A stretch of DNA of 64,000 nt. It comes from Lachnospiraceae bacterium (GTDB lineage Bacteria > Bacillota > Clostridia > Lachnospirales > Lachnospiraceae). The translations under genes and the position numbers were made by a program. This document shows, in pieces, positions 54,401 to 62,736 of this stretch (within the stretch, counting starts at the first letter, position 1; every line of letters begins with the position of its first letter). The stretch spans positions 1 through 64,000 of the forward strand of contig JAEERY010000075.1 of assembly GCA_016286035.1 (NCBI GenBank), read 5' to 3'. The notes under the pieces are model-generated. The model did not search any database. It was given only the letters and a program-made list of their open reading frames with translations, and had not been told where the DNA came from.

Positions 54401-55252
54401 ATGGTAATACCTTTTACAAAGATGCAGGCATACGGCAATGATTACGTATATATAGATGCCACAAAAGTAAAAGTTGATGACTGGAAAGATCTTGCAATAA
54501 AAGTATCAAACAGAAACTTCGGCGTTGGCAGTGACGGTATGATACTTATATGTGATTCAAAGGTCTGTGATTTTAGAATGAGGGTCTTTGATCCCGATGG
54601 GACAGAGTGCGAGATGTGCGGCAATGCTCTGCGCAGTGTTTCGAAGTTTGTCTATTATTACAAAATGACCGACAAGAAGAAACTTACGATAGAGACCATA
54701 GGCGGACATCAGCATGTTGAGCTTGATGTACAGAACGGAGAAGTGGTAAATATCCATGCGGATATAGGTCTTCCGGTATTTGATGCAAAAAAAGTACCTG
54801 TAAACGTTCCTGGAGATAAATCCGATGAGCTCTTTGATGTACCTGTTACCATAGAAGACAGAGTTTTTAATATGTCATCATTATCATGGGGGAATCCGCA
54901 TACCGTCATGTTCATAGATGATGTCGACACACTTGATATAAAAAAATACGGACCTGCCATAGAGAACCATCCGATGTTTCCCGTAAGGACCAATGTCACA
55001 TTTGCTCAGAAGTTAGATGAGAATACGATAAAGATAAGAGAATGGGAAAGAGGGACAGGAGAGACTATCGGCTGCGGAACAGGCTGCTGCACTGCTGTGG
55101 TCTTCGGAAACAGACTCGGTATCACGGGCAGGCATGTGGATGTACATCAGATAGGCGGCATTTTACATGTAGACTGGGATGAAGAGGATCATGTACACAT
55201 GGTTGGACCGTCGACGGTCGTATATGAAGGAGAATACTATTATGAAGCTTAA
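54401..55252 (+). CDS. dapF: Diaminopimelate epimerase
   Basis: The 283-residue enzyme opens KMQAYGNDYVYID and contains both catalytic cysteines: C73 in CEMCGNALRS and C225 in IGCGTGCCTAV. It converts LL- to meso-diaminopimelate for lysine and peptidoglycan. Its last 11 bases overlap the start of murE, which uses the product, so the two are translationally coupled. GGGGACGG precedes ATG 54401. Confidence 0.95.
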   Translation: MVIPFTKMQAYGNDYVYIDATKVKVDDWKDLAIKVSNRNFGVGSDGMILICDSKVCDFRMRVFDPDGTECEMCGNALRSVSKFVYYYKMTDKKKLTIETIGGHQHVELDVQNGEVVNIHADIGLPVFDAKKVPVNVPGDKSDELFDVPVTIEDRVFNMSSLSWGNPHTVMFIDDVDTLDIKKYGPAIENHPMFPVRTNVTFAQKLDENTIKIREWERGTGETIGCGTGCCTAVVFGNRLGITGRHVDVHQIGGILHVDWDEEDHVHMVGPSTVVYEGEYYYEA

Positions 55253-56768
55253 TGAGCTGTTAGCCGGGATCGAATACGATCTGTTGCAGGGAGATCTTGA
55301 TACGGAGATATCCGTTATCGAATATGATTCGAGAAAAGTAAAAGAGAATTCACTCTTTGTATGTATGAGCGGATTTGCATCTGACGGACATGGATATATA
55401 ACAAGAGCACATGATCTTGGAGCAAAGGCGGTCATAGTTGAAAAAGATCTTGAAGGATGTCATCAGGCACTTGTAAAGAAAGCACTCGAAGACGGATTTG
55501 GAGATGAATATGTTCCGTATACAATGACTGTCGTAAGAGTTTCCGACAGCAGAAAAGCGCTTGCACAGATAAGTGCTGCATGGTTTGGCTACCCGGCTAA
55601 AAAACTTATCATGATAGGCCTTACCGGTACAAAGGGCAAGACTACAACTACGCACATGATAAAAAGCATACTTGAAGCTGCGGGACACAAGGTCGGAATG
55701 ATAGGAACAATGGGATCTATGATCGGAGAGATGAAGATACCGACAAAGAATACCACGCCCGAGTCATACGAACTGCACAGTCTCTTTGCAAGAATGGTTG
55801 ATGCAGGTTGCAAATACTGTGTCATGGAAGTCTCAAGCCAGGCATTCAAGCTTAATCGTACATATGGCATAACTTTCGATTACGGAGCTTTTTTGAATAT
55901 CTCGCCTGATCACATAGGCCCGGGTGAACATGAAAACTTTGAGGAATACTTTGAGTATAAAAAGCAGATATTCACTCAGAGCAGGACAGCCGTTATAAAC
56001 ATAGATGATGAGCACGGAGAAAAACTTGCAAAAGAAGGAGTTGCATCAGATAAGCTCCTTACCGTATCAACCAGAAAAGAGGCTTCACTCTACTGCGATA
56101 AGCTTGAAGATATCTGGGAGCCGGATATCTTAGGCTCCAGGATGCATGTTAAGGGCCTTATGGAGGATGCGTTTGTCATTCCCATGCCGGGACGGTTCAA
56201 TGCCGAAAATGCTCTTGTGGCAACGGTGATCTGTAAATCATGCGGCGTATCAAACATCTATATAGAAAAAGGATTAAGATCGACTACCGTAAAGGGAAGA
56301 ACCCAGGTTGTTCGCGAGGCTTCTCATATAGCAACATTTATAATAGACTATGCGCACAACGCGCTGAGTATGGAAAGTCTGTTAAGCATGCTTAAAGGAT
56401 ATAATCCCGAAAAGCTCATATGTCTGTTCGGAGGCGGAGGAAACAAACCCAAACAGAGAAGATATGATATGGGGGCAGCAGCCGGTAAGTATGCAGACCT
56501 TACCATCCTGACGGAAGATAATCCAAGATATGAGGAGATCGAGAATATCAACAACGATATCATAGTCGGTCTTGAAGCCTTTGGCGGTAAATACGAGATC
56601 ATACTTGATAGAAAAGAAGCGATAGAGCATCTGATAGATACGGCAAAGCCGGGATATATCGTTGCCCTTATCGGAAAAGGTCATGAGACATATCAGGATG
56701 TAAAGGGAGTAAAGACATATTTTTGCGAAGAGGAGATCATTAAGGAATATGTGAAGAATAAGTCTTGA
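55242..56768 (+). CDS. murE: UDP-MurNAc-L-alanyl-D-glutamate--2,6-diaminopimelate ligase
   Basis: The 508-residue Mur ligase has the ATP loop GLTGTKGKTTTTHMI (from about residue 126), EVSSQAFKLNR, the lysine-carbamate region and the DNPRYEE motif (D426), which selects meso-diaminopimelate over lysine. It adds mDAP to the peptidoglycan precursor in the cytoplasm. ATG 55242 was chosen because AAGGAG lies at 55228-55232 and the protein then starts MKLNELLAG like its family; a longer frame from 55179 lies inside dapF. Confidence 0.95.
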   Translation: MKLNELLAGIEYDLLQGDLDTEISVIEYDSRKVKENSLFVCMSGFASDGHGYITRAHDLGAKAVIVEKDLEGCHQALVKKALEDGFGDEYVPYTMTVVRVSDSRKALAQISAAWFGYPAKKLIMIGLTGTKGKTTTTHMIKSILEAAGHKVGMIGTMGSMIGEMKIPTKNTTPESYELHSLFARMVDAGCKYCVMEVSSQAFKLNRTYGITFDYGAFLNISPDHIGPGEHENFEEYFEYKKQIFTQSRTAVINIDDEHGEKLAKEGVASDKLLTVSTRKEASLYCDKLEDIWEPDILGSRMHVKGLMEDAFVIPMPGRFNAENALVATVICKSCGVSNIYIEKGLRSTTVKGRTQVVREASHIATFIIDYAHNALSMESLLSMLKGYNPEKLICLFGGGGNKPKQRRYDMGAAAGKYADLTILTEDNPRYEEIENINNDIIVGLEAFGGKYEIILDRKEAIEHLIDTAKPGYIVALIGKGHETYQDVKGVKTYFCEEEIIKEYVKNKS

Positions 56769-56796
56769 TATGAGATAGCGATTAGTTTATTATAAT
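56765..56796 (+). promoter_or_regulatory. Probable promoter of the malic enzyme gene
   Basis: A perfect TATAAT (56791-56796) lies 45 bases before the start. The best -35, TTGATA (56765-56770), is 20 bases away, which is long. Confidence 0.4.
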
Positions 56797-56841
56797 CAAG
56801 GTGGTTTTAGGACATTTTTTTAAGAAACAGAGGTATTGATA

Positions 56842-57996
56842 ATGACAACAGCAGAAAAAGCTTTAATGCTTCATGAACAGTGGAATGGTAAGTTGGACAC
56901 AACGGCAAAGAGCCAGGTTAAGACAAGAGAGGATCTGGCACTTGCATACACTCCCGGTGTAGCGGAACCCTGTAAGGTGATCGCCGAGGATAAGGAAGCA
57001 GCATATAAATATACATGGAAGGCAAATACCATAGCAGTCGTTTCCGACGGAAGCGCGGTACTGGGCCTCGGAAATATCGGTCCTGAAGCAGCAATGCCCG
57101 TTATGGAAGGCAAGGCTGTACTGTTTAAAGAGTTTGGTGGTGTGAATGCTGTTCCGATCTGTCTGGACACACAGGATACAGAGGAGATCATAAAGACGGT
57201 TACTTACCTTGCTCCCACATTCGGTGGTATCAACCTTGAAGATATATCAGCACCCAGATGTTTTGAGATAGAAGAAAGGCTTAAAGCAACTCTTGACATA
57301 CCGGTATTCCATGATGACCAGCACGGAACAGCGATCGTTGTACTTGCAGGTATCATCAATGCGCTTAAGGTTATCGGATACAAGAAGAAAGAGGACTGCA
57401 AGATAGTTGTTAACGGAGCAGGAGCGGCAGGTGTAGCTATAACAAAGCTTCTCTTAAGCTATGGATTCAAGACAGCGATACTCTGTGACAGAACCGGTGC
57501 GATAAGCTCAGAGAGAACAGACCTTAACTCATCTAAGAAGCAGATGCTTGAGATCACAAATCCGAACGATGAGAAGGGCAAGCTTGCAGATGTTATAAAG
57601 GGAGCGGATATCTTTATCGGTGTTTCAGCACCCGGAACCGTAACTCAGGATATGGTAAGAAGCATGAACAAGGATGCTATCATCTTTGCAATGTCAAACC
57701 CTGTTCCAGAGATCATGCCTGATGAAGCAAAGGCAGCAGGTGCACGTGTTGTAGGTACCGGAAGAAGTGACTTCCCCAATCAGGTAAATAACGTCGTTGC
57801 ATTCCCCGGAATCTTTAAGGGAGCTTTAGAAGGAAGAGCAAGACAGATCACTGAAGAAATGAAGCTTGCAGCTGCACTTGCAATAGCAGATCTTGTTCCC
57901 GCAGACAAGCTCAGTGAGGAAAATGTAATGCCTGAAGCTTTTGATCCGCAGGTTGCTATAAAGGTTGCAGAAGCTGTTAAAGCATGCATTAAATAA
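56842..57996 (+). CDS. NAD(P)-dependent malic enzyme
   Basis: The 384-residue enzyme is the short bacterial malic enzyme without a phosphotransacetylase tail. Motifs include LALAYTPGVAEPCK, the metal-binding IPVFHDDQHGTAIV, the dinucleotide fold VVNGAGAAGVAI and FAMSNPVPEI. It decarboxylates malate to pyruvate with NAD(P) reduction. ATG 56842 follows AGAGG. The codon use is even, as in highly expressed genes. It is monocistronic with its own promoter and terminator. Confidence 0.93.
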   Translation: MTTAEKALMLHEQWNGKLDTTAKSQVKTREDLALAYTPGVAEPCKVIAEDKEAAYKYTWKANTIAVVSDGSAVLGLGNIGPEAAMPVMEGKAVLFKEFGGVNAVPICLDTQDTEEIIKTVTYLAPTFGGINLEDISAPRCFEIEERLKATLDIPVFHDDQHGTAIVVLAGIINALKVIGYKKKEDCKIVVNGAGAAGVAITKLLLSYGFKTAILCDRTGAISSERTDLNSSKKQMLEITNPNDEKGKLADVIKGADIFIGVSAPGTVTQDMVRSMNKDAIIFAMSNPVPEIMPDEAKAAGARVVGTGRSDFPNQVNNVVAFPGIFKGALEGRARQITEEMKLAAALAIADLVPADKLSEENVMPEAFDPQVAIKVAEAVKACIK

Positions 57997-58008
57997 GAGA
58001 AACGAAAG

Positions 58009-58046
58009 ATAAGGCTGTGTCATCAAAGATGACATGGCCTTATTTT
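58009..58046 (+). terminator. Terminator of the malic enzyme gene
   Basis: A 16-bp stem with one mismatched pair (58009-58024 with 58028-58043, loop aaa) is followed by tttatgg. Confidence 0.7.
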
Positions 58047-58134
58047 ATGGTATTAAAGATATAACTTCTTTCTGGTTTGACTTGTCTGTGATAGTATTAT
58101 CTAAGGAATGCAAAAAGATTTGAGGATTGGATAA

Positions 58135-58775
58135 TTGCTGATTTCAAGATTTGAATACAACACTGAAAAAGAGAATAAAAAGAAAACAGGCCTGTTTGGT
58201 ATCTTTCAAAAGAAAGTTGATAATGATGCACCAGGTAAAAGAAATCTTATAGAAACAAGCAAAGAAGAAATAGAAAAGTTTCAGGGATCGATCGGTTCAA
58301 AACTGCGGGAGCAGTATTATAAGTTTCTTTTAAAATACAACGGCGGAGAAACACCCGATACAAATTGGCCGGAAAATGCCGCAGCGATATTAAAGGTTTT
58401 TACGGATTGAATGTTGGAGGCAACTGGGACCTGAAAAACCAGCTTAATTATGAAAGGAACGAGGATCTGCTAAAAAAGGATCTGCTGACCATCGCTATGA
58501 ATTCGTTTGGAGACTGGTTTTGTATTGAGCTGAAGGATGGAAGCATCTGGTTTGCTTATCATGATAAGAACAAAAATGTTAAGATCGCGGATTCTTTCAT
58601 GGAATTTCTTGATAATAGTAAAAGTAAACCGATCGGTCATATCAGAAGCATAGAAGAAAGAAAGCAATGCCTCTGGGATAACTTTCATAAAGAGCCGTCG
58701 GAGATAACACTTAAGGGATGGCAGGCAGAGATAGATAAATACTCAAATCTGTTTCAGGAAGAAGTAAGACTATGA
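58135..58775 (+). pseudogene. Frameshifted SMI1/KNR4 family gene
   Basis: The first frame (TTG 58135 to TGA 58410) ends with the family's start pattern: an EEIEKFQ helix and REQYYKFLLKYNGGETP. The rest of the domain (DIKGFYGLN, then DWFCIELKDGSIWFAYHD) follows in the -1 frame from about 58383 to 58775. Joining the frames near 58384 restores one domain of about 213 residues, so the sequence appears to lack one base there. SMI1/KNR4 proteins often serve as immunity proteins against polymorphic toxins. No toxin gene is adjacent. The gene lies in a short accessory insert with a glycosyltransferase. Confidence 0.65.
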
Positions 58776-58835
58776 AGAGTATATCCGTAAATGCATGAGC
58801 ATATCACAGCATTTACAATTACTGAAGAAATAAAA

Positions 58836-59942
58836 ATGACTATCAGTGAATATTTTGAGACACTAAAAACAAAAGATATCATCTGCTGGGGCAGCGGAAA
58901 GCATTTTCGAAACCTAACATATCCTTTTTTGTGTAAAAGCGGTCTGATCGATAACTTGATCGGATTTGTTGATTTTCCGGGATTGACGGACACTGTTATA
59001 GGTAAACGGCCTTATGACAGGATAAGTAAGTATAAGCTTGGGAAGATGAACAGCAAAAACACGCTGATCCTTATTGCTGTTACCGGTTACGAGGAAATTC
59101 TTTCCCAGATAAACTCGGATGCCGGATTGGCTAAGATTGAAGCCGTTCCGTCAATCTATCTGGAATCCTTGTATGAAGACGTGCTGCTTTTAGATGTTGA
59201 TAAGCCTCCGGTTGATTATCGAAAGCATGATAAACAGGTGATCCCAAAGATCATACATGGGATATGGTTTTCCAAAGAGCCTATGCCCGAACTATACCAA
59301 AAATGCCTGGAATCCTGGAGAAAGCATTCACCCGATTATGAGATAAAGATATGGGATCTTGATATGTATAAACCGGATCACTGCCTGTTTTTTGAGCAGG
59401 CAATAGAGCATAAGAACTGGTCTTTTGCATCAGACTATACCAGGGCTGATCTGCTTTACAGATATGGTGGTGTTTACATGGATCTGGATGTAGAGATGCT
59501 TCGTTCCATAGATGATCTGCTGTATAATGATGCCTATATGAGCTTTGAATCTCTTGACAGAATAGAATGCGGTTCCGGAATGGGAGCAAAGCCGGCTCAT
59601 CCGATAATGAAAGAAATCTGTGAAAGTTATAAGAACAGGCCGTATTTAAGAGAGGATGGAATCTGGGACAATTCCACCTGCCCGGTGCGTTACACCAAGG
59701 TCATTGAAAAGCATGGGCTAAAGAAGAACGGAGGTTTTCAGTTTGTAGATGACATTACGATATATCCGTTCGAAGTACTGACCGGGAAAAGCTTTGATAC
59801 AGGGATTATATATAATACAGACTTAAGCTATACACTTCACCATCACAACGGGAGCTGGATCCCCGATAAGGCTCATAACGCGATCTGTGAGAGATATACG
59901 AGGATTCAGACCTTTATGGGATCAAAAGGTATAATGTTTTAA
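58836..59942 (+). CDS. GT32-type glycosyltransferase with N-terminal Rossmann-like domain
   Basis: Residues 140-330 of 368 carry the sugar-binding glycosyltransferase (DXD) pattern: PKIIHGIWFSKEPMP, SDYTRADLLYRYGGVYMDLDVEM (the DLD metal site) and a late GSGMGAKPAHP. Residues 1-125 look like a small nucleotide-binding fold (DIICWGSGKHFRNLTYP, TLILIAVTGYEEILSQI). It should add a sugar to a surface polysaccharide or lipid. ATG 58836 was chosen because the domain begins there; ATG 58791 is possible, and neither has a strong ribosome site. It follows the broken SMI1 gene in the accessory insert. Confidence 0.8.
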   Translation: MTISEYFETLKTKDIICWGSGKHFRNLTYPFLCKSGLIDNLIGFVDFPGLTDTVIGKRPYDRISKYKLGKMNSKNTLILIAVTGYEEILSQINSDAGLAKIEAVPSIYLESLYEDVLLLDVDKPPVDYRKHDKQVIPKIIHGIWFSKEPMPELYQKCLESWRKHSPDYEIKIWDLDMYKPDHCLFFEQAIEHKNWSFASDYTRADLLYRYGGVYMDLDVEMLRSIDDLLYNDAYMSFESLDRIECGSGMGAKPAHPIMKEICESYKNRPYLREDGIWDNSTCPVRYTKVIEKHGLKKNGGFQFVDDITIYPFEVLTGKSFDTGIIYNTDLSYTLHHHNGSWIPDKAHNAICERYTRIQTFMGSKGIMF

Positions 59943-59950
59943 AAGAAAGA

Positions 59951-59994
59951 AAAGATCTAATGTCGGTATATATGATAATCAGGTCTTTTTTTTC
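59951..59994 (+). terminator. Probable terminator after the glycosyltransferase gene
   Basis: The stem aaaagatct / aggtctttt (one G-U pair) with a long 22-base loop is followed by eight T. Confidence 0.45.
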
Positions 59995-60004
59995 TTAACA
60001 TACA

Positions 60005-60013
60005 TGATATAAT
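60005..60013 (+). promoter_or_regulatory. Extended -10 promoter of the second hybrid kinase
   Basis: TGATATAAT inside catgatataata. No good -35 is visible. It lies 97 bases before the start codon. Confidence 0.45.
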
Positions 60014-60109
60014 ACATTTACTTGTTTAAAACAGGAATAAGAATGAATCGACAGTATTGTTTTGTCGGTTATCTTCATGTCAAATATAGATTTTATGGGA
60101 GAGTATTCA

Positions 60110-62695
60110 ATGTCAATTAAAGATAAGAAAAAGAACCGCGATGGAAATATGTTTTATATTTTCGCGGCTGTTTCGATAAGCTTTGTGCTCGCGATCATAG
60201 TTTCGATCTGGTCATTGGCTTCGCTTGCAAGAGAGAATACCAAAGAACTAGACACTATGCTTACATATCGCATATATGATTCCATTTCAAGCAGCTTAAA
60301 TGAGCCTATAGTCGTTGCAAAAACAATGGCTTGTGATGATTTTCTCTCCGAGTTTCTCAAGAATGAGGATTCTATGAGCGAAACGGAGGCCGTTACTGTG
60401 ATGCAGGGGTATCTTGACAGTGTTAAGAACGGCCTTGAATATGATTCTGCTTTTCTGGTTTCGGAAAACAGCAGACGTTATTACACATATGAAGGTTTAA
60501 ACAAGATAGTTGATCCTATAAATGATGATCATGATATCTGGTACTCGATATTTGTTGAAAAGAATAAGCCCTATGATCTTGACGTAGACAGTGACGAGAT
60601 GAACAAAAACCAATGGACTGTCTTCGTGAATGCCAGAATTGAGGATGAGAGCGGAAAACTTTTGGGTGTATGCGGTGTCGGAGTTAAGATGACCAACCTG
60701 CAGGAACTCTTTCTTCAGGCTGAAAATGAATATGATGTCAAGATCAACCTTGTTGATAAGAATGGTCTTGTACAGGTTGACACGGATGATATCAACATAG
60801 AGAATGCATGGCTTGATACAGAGGTTTTAAGTCGGGAAGAAACCGATGAATACAGATACCAGACTACTAGCAATAATGAATTTGCCGTATCAAAATATGT
60901 TGAATACTTAGGATGGTATCTGGTCGTAAGAAGTGCTCCTACATCGATAAGCCATGATTTTTTAATGATCATTATCGGTAATATCGCTCTATTCTTATTC
61001 GTTATGATGGTACTGATAGCCACGATCTCTGTTATTTTGAAAAAAACCAGAAAAGAACGTGACGAAAGAGAGAAGCTTCTCATTGTATCCGAGCGTGCCA
61101 TAGCGGCAAGCGAGGCTAAATCATCATTCCTGTCTAATATGTCTCATGAGATAAGAACTCCGATCAATGCGGTTCTTGGCATGAATGAGATGATACTGCG
61201 CGAATCACACAGTACAAACATTCTAGAGTATGCGACCAGTATTCAAAGTGCAGGAAGGAATTTGCTGCATCTGATAAACGATATACTGGATTTTTCCAAG
61301 ATCGAAGAAGGAAAGATGGAGATCGTTCCTGTCAAATATAATACAGTATCTTTGATAAACAACCTTGTGGCGACTGTTTCGGAACGTGCAAGATCCAAAA
61401 AGCTGGATCTGATACTGGATATTGATAAGGATCTTCCATCAGAGATGTTTGGAGACGATTTAAGGATCTCACAGGTTATAATCAATATCCTTACAAATGC
61501 TGTTAAATATACGGAACAGGGATACGTTAAGTTTACCATGCGCAAAGAAAAATGCGAGGATGATCATGTCGAACTGTATGTATCGGTGGAAGATACAGGT
61601 ATAGGGATCAAAAAAGAAGATCTGCCCAAGCTTTTTGAGTCATTTGAGAGGCTTGATGTTGAAAAGAACCGCAGCATAGAAGGAACCGGACTTGGCATGT
61701 CCATTGTTGTCAACCTTCTTCGCATGATGAACAGTAAGATCGAGGTTAAGAGCGAATACGGGAAAGGGTCTACATTCTATTTCACAATAAGTCAGCAGGT
61801 TATTAATGAGACACCTATAGGTGATTATACCGGAAAGACCGAATTGATCCAAAGTAAAGAAGAGATCACTTTTAGTGCTAAAAAAGCGAAGATACTTGTG
61901 GTTGATGATAATGAGATGAACCTTAAGGTAGCCAAAAACCTGCTTGGCCTGTTTGGAATCACCCCTTCTCTTTGCGATTCCGGGTTTGAAGCCATCGAAT
62001 GCTTACGAAAAGAAAGGTTCGATATGATCCTTTTAGATCATATGATGCCTAAGATGGACGGTATAGAAACTTTTAAACGAATAAAAGAGGAAAATCTTGT
62101 TGATCCTGATATAGCTGTGATCGCTTTGACTGCCAATGCAATAAACGGAGCCCGCGAACAGTATCTTGAAGCAGGATTTAATGACTATCTGTCGAAACCG
62201 ATCGAAATCGAACAGCTTGAAGAGCAGATAAAGAAGTGGCTGCCCGAAAGTCTTTTAAACAATCAGGATGATGATGAGATAATCGAGTTCGCGCCTGAAA
62301 GCTCTGAGGAGGACGCGGGTGAAGAAGTCTCGGATGATTTCGTAAAGAAACTGGAAGAATTGGATATTGATACACAGGCAGGTCTTCATTACTGTGTAGG
62401 TGATAAGAGTTTTTACTTTGAAACGCTATCCGATTATGTCGGGTCCTATGATGAAAGGATAGGTGAACTCAATAAGTTCTTTGAAGAAAAAGCCTGGCAT
62501 GATTTTGAGATAAAAATACATGCCCTTAAAAGCGCATCCAAGACAATAGGAGCAACTAAGCTGTATGAGAAAGCTTTAAAGCTTGAAACAGCTGCATCCA
62601 AGTCGGAAGCCGATTATATCACAAATAATTATCCCGGTTTTGCAAAGGAATACGATCAGTTGATAAATCAGCTAAAACAGATAATAAAAGAGTAA
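60110..62695 (+). CDS. Hybrid sensor histidine kinase (outer sensor-HisKA-HATPase-REC-Hpt)
   Basis: The 861-residue kinase has a first transmembrane helix (about 15-37), an outer sensor region of about 250 residues (Cache-like, with WTVFVNARIEDESGKLLGVCG), and a second helix (about 285-308). HisKA follows, with H346 (SHEIRTPINAVLGMNE), then the ATPase boxes (NILTNAVKYTE, GIGI, GTGLGM), a receiver with D643 (LLDHMMPKMDG) and an Hpt with H804 (IHALKSASK). It is a near twin in layout of the kinase at 13306. ATG 60110 has GGGAGAG at 60097-60103; earlier in-frame ATGs lack one. Confidence 0.92.
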   Translation: MSIKDKKKNRDGNMFYIFAAVSISFVLAIIVSIWSLASLARENTKELDTMLTYRIYDSISSSLNEPIVVAKTMACDDFLSEFLKNEDSMSETEAVTVMQGYLDSVKNGLEYDSAFLVSENSRRYYTYEGLNKIVDPINDDHDIWYSIFVEKNKPYDLDVDSDEMNKNQWTVFVNARIEDESGKLLGVCGVGVKMTNLQELFLQAENEYDVKINLVDKNGLVQVDTDDINIENAWLDTEVLSREETDEYRYQTTSNNEFAVSKYVEYLGWYLVVRSAPTSISHDFLMIIIGNIALFLFVMMVLIATISVILKKTRKERDEREKLLIVSERAIAASEAKSSFLSNMSHEIRTPINAVLGMNEMILRESHSTNILEYATSIQSAGRNLLHLINDILDFSKIEEGKMEIVPVKYNTVSLINNLVATVSERARSKKLDLILDIDKDLPSEMFGDDLRISQVIINILTNAVKYTEQGYVKFTMRKEKCEDDHVELYVSVEDTGIGIKKEDLPKLFESFERLDVEKNRSIEGTGLGMSIVVNLLRMMNSKIEVKSEYGKGSTFYFTISQQVINETPIGDYTGKTELIQSKEEITFSAKKAKILVVDDNEMNLKVAKNLLGLFGITPSLCDSGFEAIECLRKERFDMILLDHMMPKMDGIETFKRIKEENLVDPDIAVIALTANAINGAREQYLEAGFNDYLSKPIEIEQLEEQIKKWLPESLLNNQDDDEIIEFAPESSEEDAGEEVSDDFVKKLEELDIDTQAGLHYCVGDKSFYFETLSDYVGSYDERIGELNKFFEEKAWHDFEIKIHALKSASKTIGATKLYEKALKLETAASKSEADYITNNYPGFAKEYDQLINQLKQIIKE

Positions 62696-62703
62696 GAAAA
62701 AGT

Positions 62704-62736
62704 AAAAGAAGAAGCTTATTCGGCTTCTTCTTTTAG
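62704..62736. terminator. Bidirectional terminator between kinase and rarA
   Basis: A perfect 12-bp stem (62704-62715 with 62723-62734) whose right arm lies inside the last codons of rarA. The purine-rich and T-rich flanks suit both directions. Confidence 0.7.

Noticed and set aside
58370..58390. Programmed -1 frameshift in the SMI1 gene
   Set aside because: The local sequence (ggaaaatgcc) is not a canonical slippery heptamer and no strong downstream structure was seen.
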